From NCBI GenBank assembly GCA_964620125.1, contig CAZUGQ010000029.1, forward strand, positions 1-22,701: DNA of 22,701 nucleotides, given 5' to 3'. Numbering within the stretch: the stretch's first letter is position 1; each line of letters begins with the position of its first letter. This DNA is from OLB6 sp964620125 (GTDB lineage Bacteria; Bacteroidota; Ignavibacteria; Kapaibacteriales; Kapaibacteriaceae). The notes under the pieces were generated by a model, which was given only the letters and a program-made list of their open reading frames with translations, did not search any database and was not told where the DNA came from. Both the position numbers and the translations under genes were made by a program. Below are positions 6,893-15,700 of the stretch, one piece after another.

Positions 6893-7783
6893 ATGATCAC
6901 CGCAGAAGGTCTGCCCATCAACATCGTGTTTCCTGTTGTATGGAAACGCATCGTCCTTCTGCTGGTAGTCTCCATCGGTTGTGTGCTGCTCTACTCCGAG
7001 TATGGCCACCACGTGCGAATCAACGACACGCCACTGAGCATACTGGGTACTGTGTTGGCTATTCTGATGGGTTTTCGAGTTAACAATGCCTACGACAGGT
7101 GGTGGGAAGCGCGCAAGGTGTGGGGTGCCATAGTAAATGACAGCCGCAGCCTTGCCCGGCTGATCATAGGATTTTGCAAGGGGGCTGGCCAGGATGTGCT
7201 CTCGCAATTGATTCGTCGGCAGATTGTGTTCTGCTACGCTACAGCCAACCACCTCCGTGGACTACCGCAGCACGAAACAATAGCCCCCTACCTGAACGAA
7301 CACGACCTACAGCTCACCACGAACTGCTCCAACGTTCCTAACTGCATCATGCTACTGCAAACGCAGCACATGGAACACTTGCGCAGCGAGGGATTGATCA
7401 CGGAGTTCCAACAGCGCCAAATGGAAGAACGAATCACTGCACTGATCGATAGTCTCGGTAAGTGTGAACGAATCAAAAAAACCGTGTTTCCGCACGATTA
7501 CGCATGGTATGCATCACGTATGGTTGATGTGTTCGGCCTCCTGATTCCCTTCGTTATCGTTGACGAAGCAGGCTGGCAAACCGTCGGCTGGACGTTACTC
7601 CTCGGCTACGCCTTCTACGCAATCGATCGACTAGCCAACGTAATCGAAAAACCTTTCGCGAATCGAGTGAACGACACTCCAATGACTGCCATCAGCCGCA
7701 CCATCGAAATCGACCTGTTACAGATGTTGGGCGAAAACTCAGTACCATTGCCCATGCAACCTTCAAACGGCGTCTTGATGTAA
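6893..7783 (+). CDS. Bestrophin-family membrane channel
   Basis: A 296-residue membrane protein of the bacterial bestrophin family (formerly UPF0187, YneE). Bacterial members studied form pentameric ion channels, with sodium conduction shown for the Klebsiella protein. Diagnostic segments: LAILMGFRVNNAYDRWWEAR (residues 55-74) continuing KVWGAIVNDSR, then CERIKKTVFPHDYAWYASRM (191-210), LLIPFVI (216-222), and a C-terminal EKPFANRVNDTPMTAISRTI leading into EIDLLQMLGE. Four hydrophobic segments are visible, in the usual places. The ATG at 6893 has no SD. The physiological ion and role are unknown; the next gene downstream is a solute:cation symporter that may share its transcript. Confidence 0.9.
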   Translation: MITAEGLPINIVFPVVWKRIVLLLVVSIGCVLLYSEYGHHVRINDTPLSILGTVLAILMGFRVNNAYDRWWEARKVWGAIVNDSRSLARLIIGFCKGAGQDVLSQLIRRQIVFCYATANHLRGLPQHETIAPYLNEHDLQLTTNCSNVPNCIMLLQTQHMEHLRSEGLITEFQQRQMEERITALIDSLGKCERIKKTVFPHDYAWYASRMVDVFGLLIPFVIVDEAGWQTVGWTLLLGYAFYAIDRLANVIEKPFANRVNDTPMTAISRTIEIDLLQMLGENSVPLPMQPSNGVLM

Positions 7784-7798
7784 GGAAGGCACTTTGCC

Positions 7799-7982
7799 CG
7801 TACTCCCGTCATCCCGTACTCCCGTACTCCCGTCATCCCGTACTCCCGTAATCCCGTACTCCCGTCATCCCGTAATCCCGTAATCCCGTACTCCCGTAAT
7901 CCCGTACTCCCGTAATCCCGTACTCCCGTCATCCCGTAATCCCGTAATCCCGTACTCCCGTAATCCCGTCATCCCGTAATCT
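7799..7982. repeat. 23-unit 8-bp tandem repeat with three unit variants
   Basis: Twenty-three head-to-tail 8-mers, all of the form CGTnnTCC. Only three variants occur: CGTACTCC (A), CGTCATCC (B) and CGTAATCC (C); the last unit has a final T. Units 1-5 read A B A A B; units 6-13 read A C A B C C A C; units 14-21 repeat units 6-13 exactly, so a 64-bp block (7839-7902) is perfectly duplicated at 7903-7966; units 22-23 are B and C. The array fills nearly the whole gap between the bestrophin stop and the symporter ATG. Confidence 0.97.
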
Positions 7983-7988
7983 CCCCCC

Positions 7989-9257
7989 ATGAAGCTCTCC
8001 CTCACCATCCAGATCTTCCTCGGCGTCATCATCGGGGTTATCATCGGGCAGTTCTGGCCAGAGTTTGGAACGCAGATCGGATGGTTACGCGACATCTTTC
8101 TGCACCTCATCAAGGCGATCATCGCTCCACTGGTGTTTGCCACCGTTGTTGTTGGCATAGCAGGCGGGGGTAGTCTTAAAACGTTGGGTACGATTGGTGC
8201 AAAGTCGATCGTATACTTTGAGATCGTTACCACGCTTGCCCTGGCTGTTGGTCTGCTAGTTGTGAATGTGCTTCAGCCAGGCAATGGCATCGTATTAGCC
8301 GGTGACCCAGGTACGCTAGGCAGCATCGCTCAGCATCACCCCAAGGGATTTGTAGAAACGATACTGCACATTTTCCCGACGAGCATCATTGACGCCATGG
8401 CTCGGGGGGAGGTTCTGCAAATCGTTGCTTTCTCCGTGATCTTCGGCGTTGCCGCTTCGCTTGCGGGTGACGTTGCGAAGCCGGTAATCTCATGGTGTGA
8501 GGGTTTGGCACAGATCATGTTCAAGTTCACGAACATCGTCATGCTCTATGCACCCATCGGCATTGGCGCGGCGATGGCTGCAACAATCGGGCACCAGGGC
8601 CTTGGCATACTTGGTTACCTGGGCATGCTGATAGGATCCCTGTATCTGGCACTCCTCATCTTTGTTGTGGTGGTGCTTGGCGCGGTGATGCTCATTGCAA
8701 GAGTTCCACTCATACCGTTTCTCAAAGCGGTGCGTGAGCCTTTCACCTTGGCTTTCGTAACTACATCTAGCGAGAGTGCACTGCCCATGGCGATGGAACG
8801 AATGGAAAAGTTCGGCGTCCCAAAACGCATCGTTGGTTTTGTGATGCCTGCTGGCTACAGTTTTAATCTTGACGGCACCACGCTCTACCTTGCCATGGCA
8901 AGTGTGTTCGTCATGCAGGCCATAGCGAGTACACATCCTGGCTTCACGTTTGGCCTTGGCGAACAGATTGCCATGATGTTAGCCCTAATGATCACCTCGA
9001 AAGGTGTTGCAGCTGTACCACGTGCATCACTAGTGATACTGCTCGCTACATTGTCGTCATTCCTGCCTCCGGAACTCAAACACTACGGACCTATCGCTGT
9101 GGCGATGATCTTTGGCGTTGATGAGTTTATGGACATGGCCAGAACGAGCGTAAACCTGCTTGGCAACTGCCTTGCAACAGTTGTTGTGGCACGATGGGAA
9201 GGGGTATTCGATGATGCTGCCCATAAAGGCACCATTAGCGGTGCACCACAATCCTAA
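7989..9257 (+). CDS. Dicarboxylate/amino acid:cation symporter (DAACS, GltP/DctA type)
   Basis: A 422-residue elevator-type transporter in the inner membrane that takes up glutamate, aspartate or C4-dicarboxylates with protons or sodium. Hairpin HP1 carries the serine motif TSSESALPM (259-267); TM7 has N293-L-D-G-T297; HP2 is ITSKGVAAVPRAS (335-347); TM8 has D382-M-A-R385-T-S-V-N389-L-L-G-N393. The last Asn stands where GltPh has the sodium-ligand Asp405, which may point to proton coupling (inference). The length is normal. The ATG is six bases after the tandem repeat and the preceding bases are all C, so there is no SD. Its 3' end overlaps the convergent beta-helix gene by 23 bases. Substrate is undecided, so no symbol is given. 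Confidence 0.93.
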   Translation: MKLSLTIQIFLGVIIGVIIGQFWPEFGTQIGWLRDIFLHLIKAIIAPLVFATVVVGIAGGGSLKTLGTIGAKSIVYFEIVTTLALAVGLLVVNVLQPGNGIVLAGDPGTLGSIAQHHPKGFVETILHIFPTSIIDAMARGEVLQIVAFSVIFGVAASLAGDVAKPVISWCEGLAQIMFKFTNIVMLYAPIGIGAAMAATIGHQGLGILGYLGMLIGSLYLALLIFVVVVLGAVMLIARVPLIPFLKAVREPFTLAFVTTSSESALPMAMERMEKFGVPKRIVGFVMPAGYSFNLDGTTLYLAMASVFVMQAIASTHPGFTFGLGEQIAMMLALMITSKGVAAVPRASLVILLATLSSFLPPELKHYGPIAVAMIFGVDEFMDMARTSVNLLGNCLATVVVARWEGVFDDAAHKGTISGAPQS

Positions 9258-11235
9258 CGGTGCCTAAAGTGCTGCGGACTGTGTAAACACCGGCTGTCCA
9301 GGTGGAGATGTTCACCAACGCAGAACCGTTCACTTGTCCCGCCCACACAAGACTACCCAGGAGATCAACGATCTGCACCTCGGCCTTGCCAGGTGCTTGG
9401 ATCGTAACGTGATTCGCAGTGGGGTTGGGGAAACATGCCAAAGCCCCCTTCATCTCATCAGCCATAACTGAGGTAGGTTCATCCGGAAACCGAACGTGAT
9501 ATCGCTCCCAGGTATCGGAACACCAGTGTGCAACCACTTCGAACGTGTCACCGAGTGGCTTGGTAAAGAGAACATCTCCTTCCATGAGCTCCGCTGTGGT
9601 TAGCACCTCGCCAGTGCCTTCACGATTGTACGTGGCTACAGCCACGGCATCATGCGATGAGATAACTCTGTTGCCACCAACTGGTGTGGTTTTGAGTATG
9701 GAGTCTCGCACTTTCTGTGAGTTTGGCGTCCCCCCCCCAGCCCAAACCGACATTTTCGTGTACTTGCCGCACATGAGGTCAACCGTTTCCCAACACCGAC
9801 ATGCCGTACTGCTTTGCACATCCCCGATGGGTACTCCAAGGTAGAGCTGGGCTTTGCCGATCTCGCGACTCTGTTCGCGCCCTTCATAAATGAGGTTTCT
9901 GCCAGGAAAACACTCCGGTGATGGCCCGGGATCCTTCTCTCCCCAGTCAGTCTTGGCATGCCGGAAGTAGAAGGTGTAGGTGCCGTTGCGGATTTCTTCG
10001 AGAACCTGAGGTGGTGTGAGTCTTCCTGACCTCTGACTCTCATAGGCTCCCAAGTCAATACGCCTGCCAACGAGGCGTGGATTACCGATGGCATCGGTCT
10101 GTCGGTGGTTCACAAACCTGTCAATCACACCGTTGTCGCGGCTGATGCTGTTGCGGGAAAGGCGGAGCCCATCATCGTCGGTGCCAAAAAAGCCATCTGC
10201 GCCCGTTGGAGAGCTTTCGTCTTCGAATAGGGGATCCATTTGCCAGAAGCCGTAATCAAAGTCCTTTTCGATGTTATTGGCAACAGCACTAATGCGGTTT
10301 GTGTCTTCCGGGATTGCCGTGGGTATGTCGACTACATGTTTTGCGCCATCGGGCAAGTCACCATTCCACACGATGGAGTTCATGAGCACACCGCCATGCA
10401 ATGCAAGTGTGTACGCAGAGGCAGGGCCACTGCCGGTAGCCGTGTTACGAAAGAAGGTACTGTTCACAATGTACACGAACGTATTCAGCGTGTAAACGGC
10501 ACCACCATCACGAGCACTATTGCCATTGAACACGCAGGATGTAATCTGTGGCGTGGTTGGACAACTTGTTATAGACAGTGCTCCACCTTCTCCGTTGTCA
10601 ACGGTGTTGTTAGAGAACTGGCACTGTGCAATAAATGGTCCGAACCCATAAGCGTCGGGTTGCACGTTGCGGATGCACACTGCGCCACCTTCCACCTGGG
10701 CTGTGTTGCGGTCGAACACGCAGTATTCGATGCGAATGCGCGTAACTCCATCGGCAAGGATGGCTGCACCAGCAGGTGCAGTATTGCTCTGCATCGTACA
10801 GTTCACAATGCGTGGAGTGCCTCCAGTTACCATAACTGCACTGCCACTGCTTTCTCGAATTACCACTCCGTCCAACCTTGTTGTTGAATCGCAGTTATTC
10901 ATCACAAAGGCATGTTCCCTATCCTTTGCAACGATGATTACTGGCCTACGAAACCAGTCGCGTGCTTCGCGCACAAGTTCGTTGCCGGCGAATCCACCGT
11001 AGAAGCGAACGCCGTTTGGAATCGACCAGCCAGACGCAGGTGGAGTGTACGTGCCACGAGCGATCCACACCTCGTCACCAGCAACAGCGTGCTGAATTGC
11101 ATCGTCCAGGTATCGGTAGGGAGCATTCCAGCTTTGGCCGTCGCCCCCAGGTTCTGCAATGGCGGCAACAAAGAGTGTGTCGGCAGCGTGTGCGCTACAA
11201 ACGGCCGCAACAAAGCAGAAGAGCAGGATTTTCAT
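9235..11235 (-). CDS. Secreted beta-helix / histidine-phosphatase-like fusion with T9SS sorting domain
   Basis: A 666-residue exported protein in four parts. Residues 1-17 are a signal peptide. Residues 20-400 are a right-handed parallel beta-helix of the Pmp/pectin-lyase type: an opening GDGQSWNAPYRYLDDAI and GDEVWIARGTYTP, repeated N-x-A/G-G rungs with paired Cys, and the usual closing RRIDLGAYES. Residues 419-582 resemble the histidine phosphatase (phosphoglycerate mutase) superfamily: FRHA (R425, H426), LIYEGREQSREIG (448-460), SSTACRCWET (475-484, R480) and ISSHD (H528). The last 67 residues are a T9SS type A sorting domain (CFPNPTANHVTI, then AGVYTVRST and a terminal basic strand), implying export across the outer membrane. 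The ATG at 11235 has no SD. The substrate is unknown; adhesion plus phosphomonoester or polysaccharide handling is a guess. Confidence 0.85.
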   Translation of the reverse strand: MKILLFCFVAAVCSAHAADTLFVAAIAEPGGDGQSWNAPYRYLDDAIQHAVAGDEVWIARGTYTPPASGWSIPNGVRFYGGFAGNELVREARDWFRRPVIIVAKDREHAFVMNNCDSTTRLDGVVIRESSGSAVMVTGGTPRIVNCTMQSNTAPAGAAILADGVTRIRIEYCVFDRNTAQVEGGAVCIRNVQPDAYGFGPFIAQCQFSNNTVDNGEGGALSITSCPTTPQITSCVFNGNSARDGGAVYTLNTFVYIVNSTFFRNTATGSGPASAYTLALHGGVLMNSIVWNGDLPDGAKHVVDIPTAIPEDTNRISAVANNIEKDFDYGFWQMDPLFEDESSPTGADGFFGTDDDGLRLSRNSISRDNGVIDRFVNHRQTDAIGNPRLVGRRIDLGAYESQRSGRLTPPQVLEEIRNGTYTFYFRHAKTDWGEKDPGPSPECFPGRNLIYEGREQSREIGKAQLYLGVPIGDVQSSTACRCWETVDLMCGKYTKMSVWAGGGTPNSQKVRDSILKTTPVGGNRVISSHDAVAVATYNREGTGEVLTTAELMEGDVLFTKPLGDTFEVVAHWCSDTWERYHVRFPDEPTSVMADEMKGALACFPNPTANHVTIQAPGKAEVQIVDLLGSLVWAGQVNGSALVNISTWTAGVYTVRSTLGTVRIVVHR

Positions 11236-11285
11236 GGGGTCAATCCAAGAGTTCTATAAGGTGTTCAAGTACACTACAACGGAAA

Positions 11286-11316
11286 ACGGCCTTGCCGGTG
11301 ACACCAGCAAGGCCGT
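11286..11316 (-). terminator. Rho-independent terminator of the rpoBC operon
   Basis: ACGGCCTTGC (11286-11295) pairs with GCAAGGCCGT (11307-11316); the inner bases extend the pairing (GGTG with CACC on the minus strand). It is followed on the minus strand by TTTTCCGTTG. It lies 25 bases after the rpoC stop and before the beta-helix gene. Confidence 0.75.
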
Positions 11317-11340
11317 GAGTATACCAATTCTTCCCGCTTC

Positions 11341-14300
11341 TTACACCATTGCTGGACGTTTCCGGGCTGGCCTGCGTGGTGCCGGTGCTTCATCTTCGTC
11401 AGCCTTGGGAATGATAGCATCCGATCCAAAGATGTTGCCAACATCCGAAGCTACAAGCATGTCCTGATACTCGCGCAGTCCCGTACCGGCAGGGATAAGC
11501 TGACCAAGGATAATGTTCTCCTTAAGCCCGAGCAATCGGTCGCTCTTTGCAGCCGACGAAGCTTCGCTCAGCACCTTCGTTGTCTCCTGGAAGGATGCAG
11601 CACTCAACCAGCTCTCGGTAGTGAGCGAGGCTTGAGTGATACCAAGGAGAAGGGGCTCGCCAATTGCAGGCTCGGCCTTTCGAGTCTTAACGAGGTTTTT
11701 CTCCTTCTTCTTGAGCTCGTCGTTTACGTCCTTCAAATCCTTGCGTGTGATGATCTGTCCAACCTTGAGCTTACTATCTCCCTTGTCGGTAACAACCAAG
11801 GCTTGCTTGAGATTGTCGTTCTCATCCGTAAAGCGGATACGATCGATTTGATCTCCTTCCAGGAAGCGCGAGTCGCCGGCGTCTGTGATACGCACTTTCT
11901 GGAGCATCTGACGAACGATCACTTCGATGTGCTTGTCGTTAATCTTCACGCCCTGCATGCGATAGACTTCCTGGATTTCATTCACCAGGTAGCCTTGCAC
12001 TTCATTGATGCCCTTGATGTGAAGAATGTCGTGCGGGTTGATAGCGCCTTCGCTCAAGCGGTCACCGGCCCGAACCAGGTCACCTTCCTGAACAAGAACG
12101 TGCCTACCGATCGGCACACTGTACTCTCTGCGGAGCTCACCGTCGAGTGACGTTACAGCAATAACGCGAGATCCGCGCTTGGGCTTGTCGATGGAGATGA
12201 TACCGTCAATCTCCGTAACGGCTGCAGGATTCTGTGGCGAACGTGCCTCAAAGAGTTCGGTAACACGTGGCAGACCACCGGTGATGTCGCGCAGACGTCC
12301 AAGGTCGCGTGGCATCTTCACCAGCTTGGCACCAACAGCAACAACTTCGGAATCATCAACAACGATCTGTGCACGCGTTGGAATGATGTACTGCTGGATG
12401 AGCACGCCATCTTCGTCAACGATTTCAATGGCGGGGCTCTTCGTACGATCGCGAGAGTCAATAACGATCTTGGTGGTGTGCCCTGTCTGCTCGTCGATGG
12501 CTTCTTTAAAGGTGAGGTTCGGTACAAGGTCGCGATACCGAACTCTACCAGCCTTCTCCGTGATGATCACGGAGTTGTATGGGTCCCATTCATAGAGGAT
12601 AGCCCCCTTCGACACAATCTGTCCGTCGGTTACCTTTAGCTCGGCACCATATACAACGTCGTACTTGGTTACCACGCGGTTGCTGCCAGGCTCAACGATG
12701 TTGATAACACCGGCACGGGAAACGGCAATGTGCTGGTCGTCCTCGTCGCCAGGGGTTACTACTGTGCGAACGTTCTCGAACTGAACCTTGCCATCGAACT
12801 TGGCGATGGCAGTGCTCTGAGAGAGCGACAGTGAAGCGGTACCACCAGTGTGGAAGGTTCGCAGTGTGAGCTGCGTTCCAGGTTCACCAATGGACTGCGA
12901 GGCAATGGTACCAACGGCTTCGCCCTTGTCTACCATGTGGCCTGTTGCCATGTTTCGTCCGTAGCACCGGCCGCACACGCCTCTGCGGCTTTCGCATGTG
13001 AGTACCGAGCGGATGGTTACAGCTTCGATGGGTGATGCTTCGATGGCTTCGGCAATGTCCTCGGTGATCATCTCACCCGACTTTGCATACACCTGGTTGC
13101 TTATCGGGTCAACGATGTCCGTGAGGGTAACACGCCCAAGGATGCGCTCCTTGAGTGGCTCCTTCACTTCCTCGCCATCCTTCAGTGCACGCATCTCCAC
13201 ACCACGAATGGTGCCACAGTCTTCATCGCTGATCACAACGTCTTGTGCAACGTCGTGCAAACGGCGCGTTAGATACCCTGCGTCGGCAGTCTTGAGTGCC
13301 GTATCGGCAAGACCCTTTCGAGCGCCGTGTGTTGAAATGAAGTATTCAAGGTTGGTAAGGCCTTCCTTGAAGTTCGAGATGATGGGGTTCTCGATGAGTT
13401 CTGCACTCGATGAACCGGCCGTCTTTTGTGGCTTGGCCATCAGACCGCGCATACCTGCAAGCTGACGGATCTGCTCCTTAGAGCCCCGTGCCTGCGAGTC
13501 CATCATCATGTAGAAGGTATTGAAACCTTGCTTGTTCGAAGCAAGTTCGGTGTAGAGCTTGTCTGCAACACGGTTGGTGGCCGTAGACCATGTGTCGATG
13601 ATCTTGTTGTACCGCTCGCCTTCTGTGATAACGCCACTGTGGTAATAGTCTTCAATCTTGTCAACTTCGGCTTGCGCCTTGGCGATGATCGTTTCCTTCT
13701 CGGCGGGCACAACAACATCGGCGATGGATACACTCAAACCACCGCGTGTGGCGGTTGTGAAACCAAGTTCCTTGAGTTTGTCCAAGAATTCAACCGTTTT
13801 GGCAAGGCCAGCCTTGCGGAAACATTCGGCAATCACTTGGCGCAGGCGTTTCTTACCAAGCATTTCATTCATGTAGCCCATCTCGGGTGGCACAATCTGG
13901 TTGAAGAGCACACGGCCAGTGCTGGTTTCAATCAGTTTGCCGTTAACACGCACCTTGATGTTCGCATGTAGGTTGATGGTGCCGTTGTTGTAGGCTACAA
14001 TCACCTCGTCCATTGAGCCAAAGATCTTGCCTTCACCTTGCACTCCAGAACGCGACTTGGTAAGGTAGTATACGCCAAGTACCATGTCCTGAGATGGCAC
14101 GGCAATAGGCTCGCCGTTTTGGGTGTGCATGATGTTGTGACTGGACAACATCAGCAGCAGAGCTTCAAGCTGCGCTTCGTGACTGAGCGGTACGTGCACA
14201 GCCATTTGGTCACCGTCGAAGTCGGCATTGAAGGCTGTTGTAACTAGTGGGTGCAACTGAATAGCCTTGCCTTCTACCAGACGTGGCTGGAAGGCTTGAA

Positions 14301-15621
14301 TGCCCAGTCGGTGCAGCGTTGGAGCGCGGTTCAGAAGCACTGGATGTCCGTCGATTACGGTGTCCAGAATATCCCACACTTCGGTGGTCTTCTTTTCAAC
14401 CTGCTTCTTCGCACTCTTTACCGTTTTGCAATGACCGCGTTCAATCAGCTTGCGGATGATGAGCGGCTTGAAGAGCTCAACGGCCATGTCCTTTGGCAAG
14501 CCGCACTCATGAAGCTTGAGCTCGGGGCCTACCACGATAACCGACCGACCCGAATAGTCAACACGCTTACCGAGAAGGTTCTGCCGGAATCGTCCTGTCT
14601 TGCCCTTGAGCGTATCTGCAAGAGACTTCAGTGCACGTTGCGACTCGCTTCGTACAGAACGGCGCGAGTTATCGAACAGTGCATCAACGGCCTCCTGCAA
14701 CATGCGCTTTTCATTGCGAAGGATTACCTCGGGTGCCTTAATGTCCATCAACCGCTTGAGGCGGTTGTTGCGGATGATCACACGGCGGTACAGGTCATTG
14801 AGGTCCGACGTAGCAAATCGGCCGCCTTCAAGTGGTACGAGCGGCCGCAGGTCGGGCGGAATCACAGGGATGATGTCAAGAACCATCCATTCCGGGCGAT
14901 TCGGTTCCTTATCAGGTGCAGAGCGGAATGCATCCAGGATGCGCAGGCGCTTCAGAATATCTGCCCGTTTTTGCTGGCTCATGTCTTCACGCAGTTGCTC
15001 GCGTAGGTGGAAGTAATCCTCATCCGGATCCACTCTGCGCAAGAGCTCCTTGATGGCTTCGCCACCAATCAGGGCGATGAACTTCCGCGGGTCGTCGTCA
15101 TCCATGTTGCGCTCTTCTGGGCGCATGGATGCAAGCACCTCCAGGTACTGGTCCTCGGTTAGCAGGTCCTTCGGTTGCAAGCCGGTAGAGCCAGGCTGCA
15201 CCACCACGTAGGATTCGTAGTACACGATGCGCTCGATATCCTTCGTTGGCATGCCAATCACACCTGCAATCTTGCTCGGTAGTGAACGCAGGAACCAGAT
15301 ATGGACCACAGGTACGGCAAGCATGATGTGACCCATGCGCTCGCGGCGCACGCTCTTCTGCGTGACTTCCACGCCGCAGCGGTCGCATACAATGCCCTTG
15401 TAGCGAATGCGCTTGTATTTACCACATGCGCATTCCCAATCGCGTATCGGACCAAAGATCTTCTCGCAGAACAAGCCGTCCTTTTCTGGACGGAATGACC
15501 TGTAGTTGATCGTTTCCGGCTTGGTGACTTCACCGTGTGAACGGTTCAGGATGTCATCCGGCGACGAGATGCGGATCGTAATCTGCTGATAGCCTCTCTT
15601 CGGGATGTTCTGGAATTGCAT
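11341..15621 (-). CDS. rpoC: DNA-directed RNA polymerase beta' subunit
   Basis: A 1426-residue subunit that holds the catalytic magnesium. The zinc-binding N-terminus has C64-x-C66 and C79-x-x-C82 (DWECACGKYK, VCDRCGVE). The catalytic NADFDGD lies at about residues 464-470. The second zinc site uses a Cys near 801 (DEDCGTIRG) and CESRRGVCGRCYG near 876-888. The C-terminus ends in a basic, Pro-rich tail (PAPRRPARKRP). The length is close to Bacteroidota beta' and no large insertion is apparent. ATG 15621 has GGAG five bases upstream. It is 79 bases after rpoB and is the last gene of the operon. Confidence 0.99.
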   Translation of the reverse strand: MQFQNIPKRGYQQITIRISSPDDILNRSHGEVTKPETINYRSFRPEKDGLFCEKIFGPIRDWECACGKYKRIRYKGIVCDRCGVEVTQKSVRRERMGHIMLAVPVVHIWFLRSLPSKIAGVIGMPTKDIERIVYYESYVVVQPGSTGLQPKDLLTEDQYLEVLASMRPEERNMDDDDPRKFIALIGGEAIKELLRRVDPDEDYFHLREQLREDMSQQKRADILKRLRILDAFRSAPDKEPNRPEWMVLDIIPVIPPDLRPLVPLEGGRFATSDLNDLYRRVIIRNNRLKRLMDIKAPEVILRNEKRMLQEAVDALFDNSRRSVRSESQRALKSLADTLKGKTGRFRQNLLGKRVDYSGRSVIVVGPELKLHECGLPKDMAVELFKPLIIRKLIERGHCKTVKSAKKQVEKKTTEVWDILDTVIDGHPVLLNRAPTLHRLGIQAFQPRLVEGKAIQLHPLVTTAFNADFDGDQMAVHVPLSHEAQLEALLLMLSSHNIMHTQNGEPIAVPSQDMVLGVYYLTKSRSGVQGEGKIFGSMDEVIVAYNNGTINLHANIKVRVNGKLIETSTGRVLFNQIVPPEMGYMNEMLGKKRLRQVIAECFRKAGLAKTVEFLDKLKELGFTTATRGGLSVSIADVVVPAEKETIIAKAQAEVDKIEDYYHSGVITEGERYNKIIDTWSTATNRVADKLYTELASNKQGFNTFYMMMDSQARGSKEQIRQLAGMRGLMAKPQKTAGSSSAELIENPIISNFKEGLTNLEYFISTHGARKGLADTALKTADAGYLTRRLHDVAQDVVISDEDCGTIRGVEMRALKDGEEVKEPLKERILGRVTLTDIVDPISNQVYAKSGEMITEDIAEAIEASPIEAVTIRSVLTCESRRGVCGRCYGRNMATGHMVDKGEAVGTIASQSIGEPGTQLTLRTFHTGGTASLSLSQSTAIAKFDGKVQFENVRTVVTPGDEDDQHIAVSRAGVINIVEPGSNRVVTKYDVVYGAELKVTDGQIVSKGAILYEWDPYNSVIITEKAGRVRYRDLVPNLTFKEAIDEQTGHTTKIVIDSRDRTKSPAIEIVDEDGVLIQQYIIPTRAQIVVDDSEVVAVGAKLVKMPRDLGRLRDITGGLPRVTELFEARSPQNPAAVTEIDGIISIDKPKRGSRVIAVTSLDGELRREYSVPIGRHVLVQEGDLVRAGDRLSEGAINPHDILHIKGINEVQGYLVNEIQEVYRMQGVKINDKHIEVIVRQMLQKVRITDAGDSRFLEGDQIDRIRFTDENDNLKQALVVTDKGDSKLKVGQIITRKDLKDVNDELKKKEKNLVKTRKAEPAIGEPLLLGITQASLTTESWLSAASFQETTKVLSEASSAAKSDRLLGLKENIILGQLIPAGTGLREYQDMLVASDVGNIFGSDAIIPKADEDEAPAPRRPARKRPAMV

Positions 15622-15700
15622 TCTGGCTCCAGTAGTCGTTTGTTCAGATCAGTTTGGTAAGGGGCTTGCCACTCGCGTTGATGATGAACTGCTTCGAGAG

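Noticed and set aside
7799..7982. CRISPR-like array
   Set aside because: The units are contiguous 8-mers with no spacers and there is no cas gene nearby.
7615..8233. Minus-strand open frames encoding a repetitive REYG/TGLRD-type peptide through the 8-bp repeat
   Set aside because: They arise because three 8-bp units make 24 bases and happen to lack stops; both run into the real bestrophin and symporter genes on the other strand and have no start signal.
10240..10887. 215-codon plus-strand frame opposite the beta-helix gene
   Set aside because: It is antisense to the repetitive beta-helix rungs; Cys/His-rich nonsense composition.
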